NCBI RefSeq assembly: GCF_000003815.2 | Contig: NC_049991.1 | Span: 17,497,083 to 17,561,082 of the forward strand | Reading direction: 5' to 3' | From: Branchiostoma floridae | Taxonomy: Eukaryota > Chordata > Leptocardii > Amphioxiformes > Branchiostomatidae | Length of the DNA stretch: 64,000 nucleotides | In this document: piece after piece, positions 12,801 through 24,289 of the stretch | How positions within the stretch are numbered: position 1 is the stretch's first letter | Layout: every line of letters starts with the position of its first letter | Program-made: the position numbers and the translations under genes | The notes under the pieces: model-generated | Told to the model about the DNA's origin: nothing | The model's database searches: none | What the model saw: the letters and a program-made list of their open reading frames with translations, nothing else

Positions 12801-15264
12801 TCTGAACCTTTATTTAGCCTGCCAAACTGGTTTCATTGCATATAACCTCTTCAGTAGCTAGAGGCTTCATGATGTGTATAATGATGATGACTGAACAGGG
12901 CTTGAAATACTTTTTTCTGCATACCTGCACTGGTGCAGGTAACATTGCAAATTACCTGCACCAAACAAACTTTACCTGCAACACTCTGAATTTAGGAAGT
13001 ATAGATCATACTAGAATTTTTCAGGAACCATTGCTATTTTTTCTTTTATACTTAATAGGTGGTAAAAGTCAATGCAGCTAATAACAATCCATACACACGT
13101 ACATCAAAGGACATTCATGTATAAAACCCAGTACATGGACCAGTGCAGGTTAGGTGCAGGTAGCCCAGGGGTCTAGCCAGCGTCCGTTTTTCCGTCAATT
13201 GACGGAAATTTGCTGCGTCTGACGGAAAAATTTTAAAACCAATCCGTCAACCTTGACGGACAAAAATCCTTGGTGGAAGCTACAGGCGGCTTGGGGACGC
13301 CGTCCACGGCCGTAAAAGCCACACACTTTGTTTTGCTATTGTTATGATTGTTGACAATGTGTGTCGGCGCCCTTTCACATACAACAATCTCATTAAAACC
13401 CGTTTTCAAGGTCTCAGTTCAGCCCTTCTAATTAATTTTCGCGGTTTTCGCGACGATTGTAATTGGCTGACGGAAAAAAAATTCGAGCTGGCTAAAGCCC
13501 TGAGGTAGCCACCAGAAATACCTGCACAGCTCCAATTTTACCTGCACTAACCTGCATATGCAGGTGGCATTTCGAGCCCTGATATAACCCCTTCAGTGGC
13601 TAGAGGCTTCATGACATCTATAATGATGATGACTCAATTTCCCATGTATTTTCCCCAGTGTGGGATGTTCCAGTACCGCGGTGTTGCGGCCGCTCTGAAG
13701 GAACTGTACCGCCACGAGGGGAGGAAGGGACTGTACAGCGGGCTGAGCGCCACACTGCTGAGGGACGTGCCGTTCTCAGGGATTTACTTCATGTGCTACT
13801 CAGAGCTCAAGAAACGCATACCCAGTGGTGAGGACGATATGTAATGTTCTTATAAAGATGTGACAATCCAGAATCTCAGTATTACTTTTACTGTTGCAGA
13901 CAATTTTTACAATCAAGGACGGAAGAAAAGAAAAATCTTGTGGAGAAAACAATGGGGCTACTAGAAATCGGGCAGAATACAGAAGTAGCATATTATATTC
14001 TTAAAGATGTGACAATCCAGAATCTCAACATTACTGTAAGTGTTGCAGACAATTTAGACAATTAATGACAAAGGAAAAGAAAAATCTTGTGGTGACAACA
14101 ATGGTGGTACTAGATATTGGTCAGAATACAGAAGTACCATTTTCCCAGTGGTTCGGTGGAATAGTTTCGAGAAAACTTCAAACCAGCACGAACATTTTCC
14201 CATTTGCAGTACGTTCTACCTTGCATTCCAAAGTCGAATGTCTGTAATTTTGAACCAAATATGTATGTTATGAACCCTCTGTGAACCATGTGATCACTCC
14301 TACCCAAACCCCCCTATTTTAGAGGTAGACTAGTCCTGTGACCTCATTCTGGTGCTTAGAATCCTGGAGACAAGACATTAAAGTATGTAGCTCCTCAAAA
14401 TGTCCAGTGTGCGGCCAGTTATTTACAATTCCTCAATAGCCTTACCATCGGCTCATAACAATGTATTCTCACCAACTGATATCTTTTCTTCTTCCCTACA
14501 GATCAACTGGACTCCAGCTTTGTTCCCGTCCTCCACTTCACGTGCGGCATCGTCGCGGGGGCGATGGCCTCGGCCGTCACGCAGCCTGCCGACGTCATCA
14601 AGACTCAGATGCAGATCCACCCCTACAAACACAAGTGGATGGGGTCGGCTGCCATCACGGTGTACGAGGTACGGTTGATTTCATGGTATCTGTGATTAGG
14701 TTGAAGTTGAGGTTTCAAATTAGTAGGTTTAACGTTTTAATAGCAATGCCCAGTTAGGTATTGTAACAAACATGTTGGAAGTTGTACGATATATCATCGT
14801 TTTAACAGCAACGCTTTAGGTATTGTAACACGATTGTTGGAAGTTATAGTATACCATAGAAGTGTCAAAGTTGAGCAAAGGATGTTTTGTAGGGATATCA
14901 TACCTATATTTTAAGGTCTAGATTCGCTTGCAACATTGAAGCAATATCAACCTTTCTTGCAGCACAGTGTTTATTGAAGATTAAATGGTACCTTAAGATG
15001 GGCATTGTGGAGGAGGAAAAGAAGTACATAATCTATTTGGCTACGAGAACTTTCTGACTGTACTTTTATGCTATTGTAAAGTACTGTGTGTCCGATATTC
15101 TAGTTGATTTGTACTTACTGACAGCGCCTTTTTTTAACTTGCAGATCGATGGGCTGAAAGGCTTCTTCAGAGGCATCGTTCCACGAACGGTTCGCCGCAC
15201 GCTGATGGCCGCCATGGCGTGGACGGTCTACGAACAAATCATGAAGACGCTGGGGCTGAAGTAG
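3858..15264 (+). CDS. SLC25A38: Mitochondrial glycine carrier, SLC25A38-like (8 exons)
   Basis: Coding exons: 3858-3875, 9814-9926, 10766-10853, 11243-11316, 11703-11808, 13659-13827, 14502-14668, 15145-15264. All junctions are GT..AG and in phase, giving 284 residues (human protein about 304). Three carrier repeats are visible with signatures [11 protein letters not shown] (residue 28 on), [10 protein letters not shown] (123 on; Thr replaces the usual acidic residue, as I recall for vertebrate SLC25A38) and [11 protein letters not shown] (217 on). The blocks [21 protein letters not shown] and [14 protein letters not shown] are characteristic of SLC25A38 (yeast Hem25), the inner-membrane carrier importing glycine for the first step of haem synthesis. 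The start ATG sits in GCCACCATGG, a near-perfect Kozak context. The frame stays open upstream to an ATG at 3621, so a 79-residue N-terminal extension is possible but less likely. Introns 1, 5, 6 and 7 carry transposons or duplications. Confidence 0.93.
7750..8637. mobile_element. Mariner-like MITE (CAGTCAAACCTG ends), full copy
   Basis: An 888-base element in intron 1 of the carrier gene. It begins CAGTCAAACCTGTATTAGCG and ends with the inverted form (GACAGGTTTGACTG). TA dinucleotides flank it on both sides (7748-7749 and 8638-8639), the target duplication typical of Tc1/mariner transposons. The repeated GCGGCCAC / GTGGCCAC phrases lie just inside both ends. No transposase frame is present, so it is non-autonomous. 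A shorter relative is at 34722-35210, and another end-like copy starts near 32767. Confidence 0.8.
12106..12734. mobile_element. Non-autonomous element with GCGCGTGAAAA-repeat ends
   Basis: The left end carries four tandem copies of a GCGCGTGAAAA-like phrase (12128-12180). The right end carries inverted copies (TTTTTCACGCGC, 12676-12712). The outermost bases TATATGGGGG and CCCGTATATGG pair as terminal inverted repeats. A second inner pair, ATGCAAATTA..TTCCCAAGGGAT, occurs near both ends (12185 and 12528). It lies in intron 5 of the carrier gene and has no coding capacity. Confidence 0.65.
12896..13581. mobile_element. hAT-like element with ACCTGCAC repeats, host of a nested copy
   Basis: The ends are inverted repeats CAGGGCTTGAAAT and the complement of CAGGGCTCGAAAT. 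Multiple ACCTGCA / TGCAGGT phrases occupy both subterminal regions. The element lies in intron 5 of the carrier gene, 77 bases before exon 6, and is interrupted by another element at 13166-13502. Instead of a short target duplication it is flanked by a 56-base direct repeat (12840-12895 and 13582-13637). Confidence 0.7.
13166..13502. mobile_element. Nested hAT MITE with an 8-bp target duplication
   Basis: A 337-base element with inverted ends CAGGGGTCTAGCCAGC and the complement of CAGGGCTTTAGCCAGC, rich in TCCGTCA / TGACGGA motifs just inside. It is flanked by an exact 8-base duplication AGGTAGCC at 13158-13165 and 13503-13510, the size expected for hAT transposition. It inserted into the ACCTGCAC element, so it is younger than that copy. 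No transposase. Confidence 0.85.
13847..14142 (+). repeat. Two-copy tandem duplication in carrier intron 6
   Basis: Two copies of a roughly 148-base unit lie end to end (about 13847-13993 and 13994-14142). Each begins TCTTATAAAGATGTGACAAT or a close variant and ends near CAGAATACAGAAGTA. The copies differ by scattered substitutions and small gaps. The unit starts 20 bases after the exon 6 donor, so the duplication is entirely intronic. Confidence 0.75.
14703..14850 (+). repeat. Short tandem duplication in carrier intron 7
   Basis: A unit of about 70 bases with the core TTAGGTATTGTAACA and a following TGTTGGAAGTT block occurs twice in a row. The copies are diverged. No coding potential. Confidence 0.55.
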
Positions 15265-18170
15265 TCCTCTTCAAGTTCAAGTTCTTACAACGTCACACCA
15301 TTTACTCGAAGGAGCCGAACTTGCTACCAAAAGGAACCTGGTTTAGAAAATCCCTATTAGTGAAAGCAACGTCTTCAGAAAAGCACAGAATGTTCATTCG
15401 TCACAGTTTCTGAAATCGTCCAGTGTTCACCAGGATTTGTGTACATAATACAGTGAAGATGAGAGCCACGGAGGGGCGATCTGAGATATAAAGGAGAATC
15501 CAGGAGTTGTTCAGGAGAGAAGTGAACGCGAAACTTCCAAACTTGACAGACTGTCGTACTGCAGCAAAGTGCAGGAGAGGAGGAGTCCTGTTCACGAGCG
15601 ATCCTGCCGGAAAGGAAAGGAAATCTACAATGTGCCCATACGGGAAAACCTTAGATCCAGGCAAACAGTGCAATGAGATAACGCACGCGGGGGGCATCCT
15701 GAGTGCAGACATGAAGCCAGTTTGGTTCACCTTTGGTCTGTGGGAGGGGGGTAGCTGATGACTCAGGAGTCGACCAAACTGAGCCAAAACTGGATTTCTG
15801 GCTGCACAGGTTTCCGTCGGGTGTTTGAAATCAACTAGTCTGTAAGCCAAGTCACACGAAAATGTTTAAATGTCTATCCCATGATGGGTTGTTGTTGTCC
15901 ATGTTAGTTGTTAGTCACAGTCCTATCCTAAAGAATGAGAGAGGGTTGTGATAAGGTATCAAAGATATTAAATGGATCCAGATAGTCCAAACAATTGCTT
16001 CTTGGTCAGAATGGCCTGCTAGGCTCTATGAGTGTAGCCGTGTATATATATATATCGAAGTACGCAAAGTAATTCATTATAAGTGCCAATGTTCCACTCG
16101 ACTGTTGCGTTATATGCAGCTAGCCCTCTAACTAACGGTTGAGACATATTTTAGCAGAATGATTGTACAACGTGCTCCAAGAATGTGCTCAGGCCAGGCT
16201 AGATCTGTTGTCAAGTTTGATCATATTTATTTAATATGTACATTGTATACCGACTGAAAGTATGACTGTAGATTTGGGGTATACCTTTCCAAAAATGCAG
16301 GGCAATGTCTGGACTGTATGTGAATTGATTATTTGACATGGCCTGCTTATAGCATTCTATATAAGGATAACTTGCTAGCGAGAGAAACCTGGGTTGAGCA
16401 TATTTTTCGGAGTAAGGATGTGTGGAAAGGTGTGTTAAAAGATTGAATTTCTTGACAAAGCAACGGCTTACATGGAGTGGATTTCTGAGAGGTGAGCCAG
16501 TGCTTAAAGAATGTAGATGTTTGTCTTAGAAGAACGGAATCCAAGTCCATAATCTTAACAAGTACTCCTGTCACACATTTTACATTTGAGTCGAATCCCT
16601 TTGCAAAACTTACAACAGTAACTGCAATAGGCACCCTATGTGTGGAACTTTTTGGATAAGTGTTATTCGCTGGCTACTTCCATAATACTTGGATAGTTAC
16701 TGCCATAGGTAATAAAAGTCATGATGTAAACTTAAGCATTCCCACTTGAGCAATGTGTGCGGACGTATTCTCCAGTTCCCAATAGGCCTTTCTCACTAGG
16801 TGGCCATGATAGATCTAAAATGAGGTCAATGTTGCAAACAAAAGACTCCATCATAATTAGCAGTTCAACCAATGATAGCATGACAATTAGGATATCGACC
16901 AATAAGACATGCCCGTCAAATATTTGCATTATTACTATGTTTTACTTTGCATTTGGGATCAGTCTACACTACTAGTACTCTAAATTGCTACATCTTTCGG
17001 TGCATACCACCAATTTATTATTTGATCATATAACTTAAAGATTGTGTGGTTTGGAGAAAAACTAAATGGGAGCTGATTTTATCAATAAGTCTTGTCTGTT
17101 TGCCTCACTGACCTTGTTTTTGATCTATGATGGCAGCCGTGTGAGAAAGGTGTATACTTCTGCCTCATGTGGCACCTTGGAGAGATTGTTGCAATCGGTG
17201 CTCTGCTGAGAGATAAGCTATGGGAATCTTCCCATGGCCCTTCGGAAGCAATGGCCGGGAGAAACAAATGTTTGCATTGACGAGGAAAGATTTTTAATTA
17301 AATTCAGCCATGCTTAACGAAGTAGCATGATTTGCTGCCATTGTCTTGGTCTGTACATATCTAATTGTCCTGCCATGTATAAACAAATAAATGACATTAA
17401 TGTTGAAGACTACCCTGTTGTTGGTTTTGCCTTGTCTCTAAGCAATATCATGTTATACAGGTACAATACATGTTCAAATGTATACACTATTCAAATGCAA
17501 TTCAATCTCTACACAATCTCTACAACTGGATAAAAAGGGGAGATTTACTTCTGGATGTTTCAATTCTTCAGCATCACTATTTGTAGAGAAATAAAATGTA
17601 TTTGAATATTGTATACCCTGATGTCTAACCTTCATAAAAGTAAATGTTTATACTAATCATAAGAATAAAAAAAGTTTGGACAAGTGACTATATCGTGCCA
17701 GCTTTTGCAATTTCATTGAACAATGTCTCGGAGGAAATCAGTCTTCAGATGCATACTTTCAAAAGTTGAGATCCTTTTATCCCAGATATCACCCCGGGTA
17801 TTGAATAACAGATCAGAGAACACAAGATAAATTGATACCAGACATGGAACAGCATATTTTAACAAATTCCAAGCTCCTACTTTGTTCACTTCTCAAAACA
17901 TACACTTCCGCCATTCTGGCGAAGGTTATTAACCTAAGAAAGGACCAGGCCAAATTCTTAACATTTGCTTTGACTAAAGTTTGAGGGCGGTAGCCTTCCG
18001 TCACTCACACTTCTCAGGTAGCCTTTCATTGCAGTTCACACTAATTCCGCTAAGTGTCCTCGTTACTCTACTGATAACAGCGACTTCTAGCAGAGCAAGG
18101 GTAAACTGCAGCTCACAACTTGAAATACCGGAATGACATGTTGTAGAAACAAGGTCGTATTTCGCGTACT
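15265..18170. other. Carrier 3' untranslated region and intergenic spacer
   Basis: The carrier stop is at 15262-15264. The next coding exon starts at 18171. Candidate polyadenylation signals in plus orientation are AATAAA near 16710, 17386 and 17590; which is used cannot be decided. The open frames here (for example 15401-15850 minus and 15507-15758 plus) overlap on opposite strands, have no splice context and show no domain, so I leave them out. Confidence 0.5.
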
Positions 18171-21100
18171 ATGGACGACCAAAGAGTCTTGTTAGCCATG
18201 TTAGCTAATAGGTTGTTGTTTGTATATGTTGTGTTGAGTCAGGGAAGCTGCAGTGTTAGCGTCAGTGCGACGGATGTGCCGGGATACAAGACGCGTTATG
18301 TTGAAGTACAGGTGAGCTGTAGTCCCCTTTAATAAAAATCTTTGCTTTCTTTGTTTAGTCCTGCTGCGGCCCATTGTTTACTCTTTACTCTCAGCAGCAG
18401 CACACTGAGTGTGTGTTTGTTCGTTTGTGTGTGTTTGTGTGTCTGTGTGTGTTTGTATATATGTCTGTGTGTTTGTGTGTGTGTGTGTATGTGTGTGGTG
18501 TATGCCTGTGTGTTGTGTGTATGCGTGTGTGTAATATGTATATGTGTGTGACTAGCTTACAGATGGACAGGTGCTCTCTGATGGACAGGTGCAATAGTAC
18601 AAAATTTATTGTTCAAACTAAGTCCAAACCATTGGTACAGTTTAATGGTGGATGATTCTGAATTTTTCAGTGCCAAATTAGTGGGTAGATATAGAGCTAA
18701 TATATATATACTTTGTGTTTTATGAATGCAAATCACTTCCAGCTTCTTAGTAGATTTCAAGGCAAACTTGCAGTTCATTGTGTATATTGTGTTTTATCCC
18801 ACCCAGGTTGACCACTTTAGCTTTGCGAACCCAGACACCTTCCTGCTGCGATACCTGGTCAACGACACCTATTTCAAAGATGGAGGCCCAATTTTCTTCT
18901 ACACAGGGAATGAAGGGGATATTGAAGGCTTCGTCAAGAATACAGTAAGGCGTAGGAAAATAAATGTTGTGTTTCTTGTGTCAGTCCTGAATAGGGTTGG
19001 AAGGTAAGGTGTATCATTTTTTTCTTGGTAGTGGAAGCTATGTGACCCCAAAAAAGTCTAGGGTCGGCAGGTTTTTCTAGGGTAGGTAGGGAAACAGGAA
19101 ACACAACTAGGCCTAAGTAACATTATCACATGCATCTTTTCCAGATTTCATCATTTTTAAAGCACATAAAGATTTAAGTTATCAATCTGAGTTGCAGTTG
19201 TACAGTTTTTGAAGCATTTCTTGTCACTTTATGTGATTGCATGTCATTATTGGTCATATCATATTAATTTGTCTGCAAATTTTGATTACAACTTAAATAA
19301 AATGATCTATGTTGATGTACTGAAGTACATGTTAACTTTCCTGCAAGAAATCATAGCAGTACTCTAGCAAGATCAAAGATACTTGAGAGTTCAATGTGAC
19401 AATTAGATTTGACGGTATGCACAACAGCTCTGTTAACTAATATTTTTTACCATCCCAGGGGTTGTTAATGGAGATGGCACCTAGGTTTGGTGCGATGGTC
19501 ATCTTTGCAGAGCATCGCTACTATGGGCAGTCTATGCCTTACGGAGAGGAGTCGTTTAAGGTATGTAATCATTTATCTAATTTAGATTCAGTCTGAAATT
19601 GTCTCAGTTATCTGTTTGCATAAGATTGTAAAATCATGACAATTGTTTGTTTGTTTGAACCTTGCAAGGCGCTTTTCATTGAGGTCATGAGGGAAGAGGC
19701 AAGGGTCTGACAACATATACAATTACAGTCTTGTAACTTTTGTTTCCTATTGGACTATCCAAAATTTGTCTTCACCTCCTTTACATATCAACTCATGGTT
19801 AAGAGTAATAATAATAATTATTATAAAACCTGCTCTTCAACAGATCCTGGATGTCACTGACTACATGTAGTGGAATTGCTTGAGTAAACTGCTACTTTGC
19901 ATATCTTTTATCTGGATATCAAATCTTTCACCTACATACCCGTTTTTAAGCAACGGATATAGGTTACCCCGCAGATAAAGGTGAACTAGCGTTACCTCTT
20001 TGCTATGACCTTAGTCCGAATACAAGGAAAACTGACTGATCTACATTTAAATTCTCCTCACCAGGACCCCGCCCACCTGGGTTACCTGACGTCGACCCAA
20101 GCACTGGCGGACTTCGCCGTCCTGATCACCCGTCTGAGGAAAACCGCTTCCGGGGCCGCGAACAGCCCCGTCTTCGCTTTTGGAGGGTCGTATGGGGGCA
20201 TGCTCGCCGCCTGGATACGGATGAAGTATCCCCACCTAGTGGCAGGGTAGGGAACTGCAGTTTTGGTCCTTTTGAGCATATCCATGCCACTCCTGAAGGA
20301 GAGGAGTATTTTGATGATGAGGAAATTGATTTGACAGGAAGGCAAACAAGCACTGAATATTGACCATCTTACACTGCCAAAACATCTGGGAATTTGATCA
20401 TTTAAGACAGAACTTAAGAAGGATTTATTTTGTCCATTGTTCCTACCCCTGCAACTGATCCAAATTTGGTTGCACGTTTAACATAGACAGGAACAACTCT
20501 TCTTCCAATCTCAGTGAAACTGATCATCTTACATTGAGAAAGAAGTTACTATTAGATCATGCTTATGGGCAGGGTCTTTCAACTAAATGTTTATAGGGAC
20601 CTGTGCTAAAGTCTCTAGCATTCATGTAGTTCAGTTTAATTTTTTAATTTGCCGTCTCCCCTGTCCAGGTCCCTTGCCTCTGCTGCATCTATATTCCAGT
20701 ACCCAGGGATCACAGACTGCGAGGCGTACTCTCACGTCGCCACCAGGACCTTCCAGCGGTCAGCAGCAGGCTGTCCGGGACGGATCAGGTCTTCTTGGGA
20801 CATCATTGATGACTTAGGGAAGACAGGTATGGTGTATTATTGTTAAATTTGTCATTTATTCAATCCCATGTTTGTATGATTTTCCTATTCTTTAGGCCAC
20901 ACCAATTTAATTTCTTGGTTCACGGATTCGCTCGCTCCTATTTTTCGGGAAAAAAAATAAAAATAAAAATTACCACTCAGCAAATTTTCACCATTAATGA
21001 AACCATTCACCACTTTTGTAATTTTCAACAAACAGGTGCTGTTACTGTACAGTAGTAGTGTTTTTGTACTTTTTTCAAGCTGAAAACATTTTTTCTTTAT

Positions 21101-24100
21101 GTTTGCATGGGATTAGCCCTTACCTTTACCCGAACCATTTTGCAATTTTTATTTTTATTTTTATTTCGCCCTCTCGCTCCATATTTTTTATGAAAAAATC
21201 CGTGAACCAAGAAATTAAATTGGTGTGGCCTTATTGGTTATGATTTTGTATTAAAGGACTCCCTTGGAAATCAGGTACAACTAACTGAAGGGACGACCCT
21301 GAAGATGCCTAAATAAATAAGTTAATAAAACAGGTCTGCTGTTTACAAGATCTAGATGTCTCTGCCAACTTTTGGCACCAACTCCTTAATGGTGACTGGG
21401 TAAAGTTGCAGGGAAAAGGCTTTAAAGTTAATGAATGTTTAGTGGTTGTCAGGAAATTTCATTCAAAAGTCATATGCACATGTTAGAGCTGGTTGCAAAC
21501 TATTGTTAGCTTGTCTACTCAGGATCCAATTTGAGCCATACAGGTAATCAAAAAAAATTTTAAAAGAAGATTTACATTAGTTCTGTTAAAAAAAGATAAA
21601 CTTTCTGGATTGAAAAGTCTGACCAATCTGTGAATGATTCTGACACAAAAAAATTTAGCACATGAAAGTTTTTACTGTGACTTACTGCAGTCTTCCCCAG
21701 AACTTGATCAAAGTTTAACCTTCCCCTACTTAATCATGCGACTTAACAATTGATGTCACCTTTTATGTTCGACTTCCTTGTTTTCTTAAAGGTGCAGGCC
21801 TCCAAAACCTGACGTCGATGTTCCGTCTGTGTGAGCGGCTGACTGCAGACGACATGCCTGCCCTGGTGGACTGGCTGGTGAACCTGTGGATGATCTATGC
21901 CCTGATAGACTACCCGTACCCTGCAAACTTCCTCACACCACTGCCGGCCTGGCCTGTCAAGGTATTCTCCTGATACTTCAGTGTCGTTCTGGCCATAATT
22001 AACACCCGTCACTGACGCTAGCGATTTCTGACCAGTCACTGAAGATTTCTGACGGACATTGTTCCTTCACTACATTTTTTTTCTGATTCGTCACTGAAGG
22101 AGACTGTCGGGTTTCTGTCTGGTCAGCATAGAAGAGTGGAGTTGTATTTTCCTACTTTATCAATTAGTTATTTTGCTCATCAGCTCTTTATTTGTTCACC
22201 TTTATCTGCGGGCAACCTATATCTGTTGTAGTTTTAAATAGGGTATTTAGGAATGTCAAGTCAATGGACTGTGTCTTCAAATTACAAGTGATGAGGAAGG
22301 TTGAACAAATGACAGAACACACAGAGTATGGTATACTTAACAATAGATTCTTTATTTTTCTTCTTTCACATCTTTTTCTTTGACCTTGCAAATGATATTA
22401 GCATTCTGTGTCATTAGAGTATGTTTTCCTTGTTTTTAAATCTATGGCATGTATTGTGGGGGCGGGTGTCATCCGTATGATCATATCTGACACAGTGAGA
22501 TATATCTAAAATAAATGATGCTTTAATGGAACAGAAGAAAAAACATGACATCAGATTCTGACTGGCAGTTTTTTTTTTTAATTTTAGGAAGCTTGTCACC
22601 TGATAGTAAGCAATGAGGATGTGCTGTCTGGTGTTGCAGCTGCAGCAAAGCTGTACTTCAACTACACAGGACAGACGGCCTGTCTGGACATCTCAAAACC
22701 ATACTACGGGGGCCTGGCATGGCAATATCAGGTACAGAATCTGGTAAATTTCTATGGACAGTACACCTGGTTGCTAAAAGATGAGTTAAGCCCACCCCTC
22801 CCCATTGCCACAACTGAAACCTGTCTAACATGTATATGGCAAGGTCTAATCATTAATAAGACAATAAAATTAGGTATGAATGGTTGTATGTTTGTCACTG
22901 TGTATTGCTATTTTGTACTCGTCCACATGAGCTTTGCCAAGACTGTCTCGACCACCTTATAATACCTCAGATGTTGCATTGGTACATTGATGATTACATT
23001 ACATTGTATTTTTTCAATGTCTCAGAATCATTGCATCCAATGGAATTATGAGAGTTAATGTTGCATGTATTTTGTTGCAATTTGAACAAATTCAGATTGC
23101 TCTCCCTTAGAGATCTTTATATGAATTCATTATAAGCCTGGGTACCATTCTATTTCTACTGGGGCTCCTTACACTAATGCTGCCCTAAAAACCATACTAT
23201 TTCTACAGGAGCTTCTTCCCCAGTAGAAATAGGATGGTACCCACCGCTAATCAATCAGACCTTGTGTTATTGTTTAAATCTTTAAGTTGTAAGCAATACA
23301 CAACTGATGGATGTTTTCCTCACCAGGCCTGTACGGAGCAGATTGAGCCGATATGTTCGGACGGCGTGAACGACATGTTCCCCGCCATCCCGTGGGACCT
23401 GTCAGCGTTCTCGGAGGCCTGCTACGAGAGGTGGAAGGTCAGACCTCGGCCGCACTGGGCGGTGACGGAGTACTGGGGTCGGAACATCAGCGCAGCCAGC
23501 AACATTATCTTCAGGTTCTCACTGCCTGTTTGTGTTTTGTGAAAGTGATATCGATCCAGTTCATCTCACTAAAAGGGCATTCTTCCACTGGTTGTGACAG
23601 AGAAGACACTAAATATAAAGTTTTAACAGGGAAATTTCCTGAGGTATTTTGGACAAGAATGATGAATATAAGTGGAACACAGCTTAATGTCCCATCCTAA
23701 GAACTGCAACCCCTTTCAGTATTATGTATGTCAGGTGAGCGAAACAGTGTGTGTGTGTATTGTGTGACTGTGACTGTGCATGTGTACATGATTTTTTTTA
23801 TAAATAAACAAATGTATATATGTTTAAGTATTACCAGTATTCTGCAATGAGCACATACTAGTAGTGGGCTTGGTTGTGTCAACAAAGATATTGGCTGCAA
23901 CACAAAATATTGAAAATTTCTTATTTTTTTACTTTTTGTTGTGTTGACCATCTCTGAAGAAGAAAAAACCCTTGCTCTTTGCTGAGATCAGGCAAAAATT
24001 AATGAGCATGCTGATGTCATCTATAAAGTTGACTTGCTGTGGCCTAAAAATATTCATTCCTGATTTTCTGTTCCCATGCAGTAACGGTGACCTTGACCCC

Positions 24101-24289
24101 TGGTCAGCTGGGTGTGTTCTGAAGTCCCTGTCAGACTCCCTGGTTGCCATAGTGATGGAGGACGCCGCCCACCACCTCGACCTTCGACCCAGCAACCCTG
24201 CTGACCCCCCCTCTGTCATAAAGGCCCGAGCACAGGAGGCGGATATCATCGAAAAGTGGATACAGGAATATCGTGCAGCAGGGTTGTAG
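18171..24289 (+). CDS. DPP7: Dipeptidyl peptidase 2-like serine protease (family S28, 9 exons)
   Basis: Coding exons: 18171-18311, 18807-18944, 19459-19560, 20065-20246, 20669-20826, 21792-21961, 22588-22731, 23327-23514, 24082-24289. All phases agree, giving 476 residues (human about 492). Residues 11-31 are a hydrophobic signal peptide; a second ATG at 18198 could also start it. The pattern [56 protein letters not shown] and AAHHLDLR matches lysosomal/secretory DPP7, which removes N-terminal dipeptides ending in Pro or Ala. The catalytic triad is Ser169 (GGSYGG), Asp413 (LDPW) and His438 (first His of AAHHLDL), with the same Asp-His spacing as I recall for human DPP7. The related carboxypeptidase PRCP is the main alternative, but QALADFA and NGDLDPW favour DPP7. 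Exon 8 ends at an AG|GTTCTC donor, a weak but valid GT. Confidence 0.94.
18413..18553 (+). repeat. GT-rich microsatellite in DPP7 intron 1
   Basis: About 140 bases of interrupted (TG)n with GTTT and GTAT variants. The Cys/Val-rich and His/Thr-rich frames it generates on both strands are artefacts. Confidence 0.9.
19640..19720 (-). mobile_element. 3' tail of a non-LTR retroposon, minus orientation
   Basis: Read on the minus strand this is TCAGACCCTTGCCTCTTCCC, then CATGACCTCAATGAAAAG, ending in GGTTCAAACAAACAAACAA. The same terminal block with a CAAA-repeat tail occurs at 36885-37069 and 56350-56524 in plus orientation. That is the signature of 5'-truncated LINE or LINE-mobilised copies. It lies inside DPP7 intron 3. 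Confidence 0.6.
20895..21230. mobile_element. MITE with GGCCACACCAATTT ends
   Basis: A 336-base inverted-repeat element in DPP7 intron 5. The left end starts GGCCACACCAATTTAATTTC and the right end is its complement, with TTGGTTCACGGATT continuing the pairing for about 35 bases. A/T-rich AAAATAAAAATAAAAAT stretches lie inside both arms. One further end-like copy starts near 40470. Confidence 0.8.
23137..23246. mobile_element. Short MITE, GCCTGGGTACCATTC family
   Basis: A hairpin-type copy in DPP7 intron 7. It starts AGCCTGGGTACCATTCTATT and ends AATAGGATGGTACCCA, with GTAGAAATA / TATTTCTAC inside. Intact relatives with 9-base target duplications are at 30034-30200 and 58360-58633. Confidence 0.65.

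Noticed and set aside
15401-15850. 149-residue minus-strand frame after the carrier gene
   Set aside because: No domain, no splice context, overlaps another open frame on the plus strand and lies in the likely 3' untranslated region.
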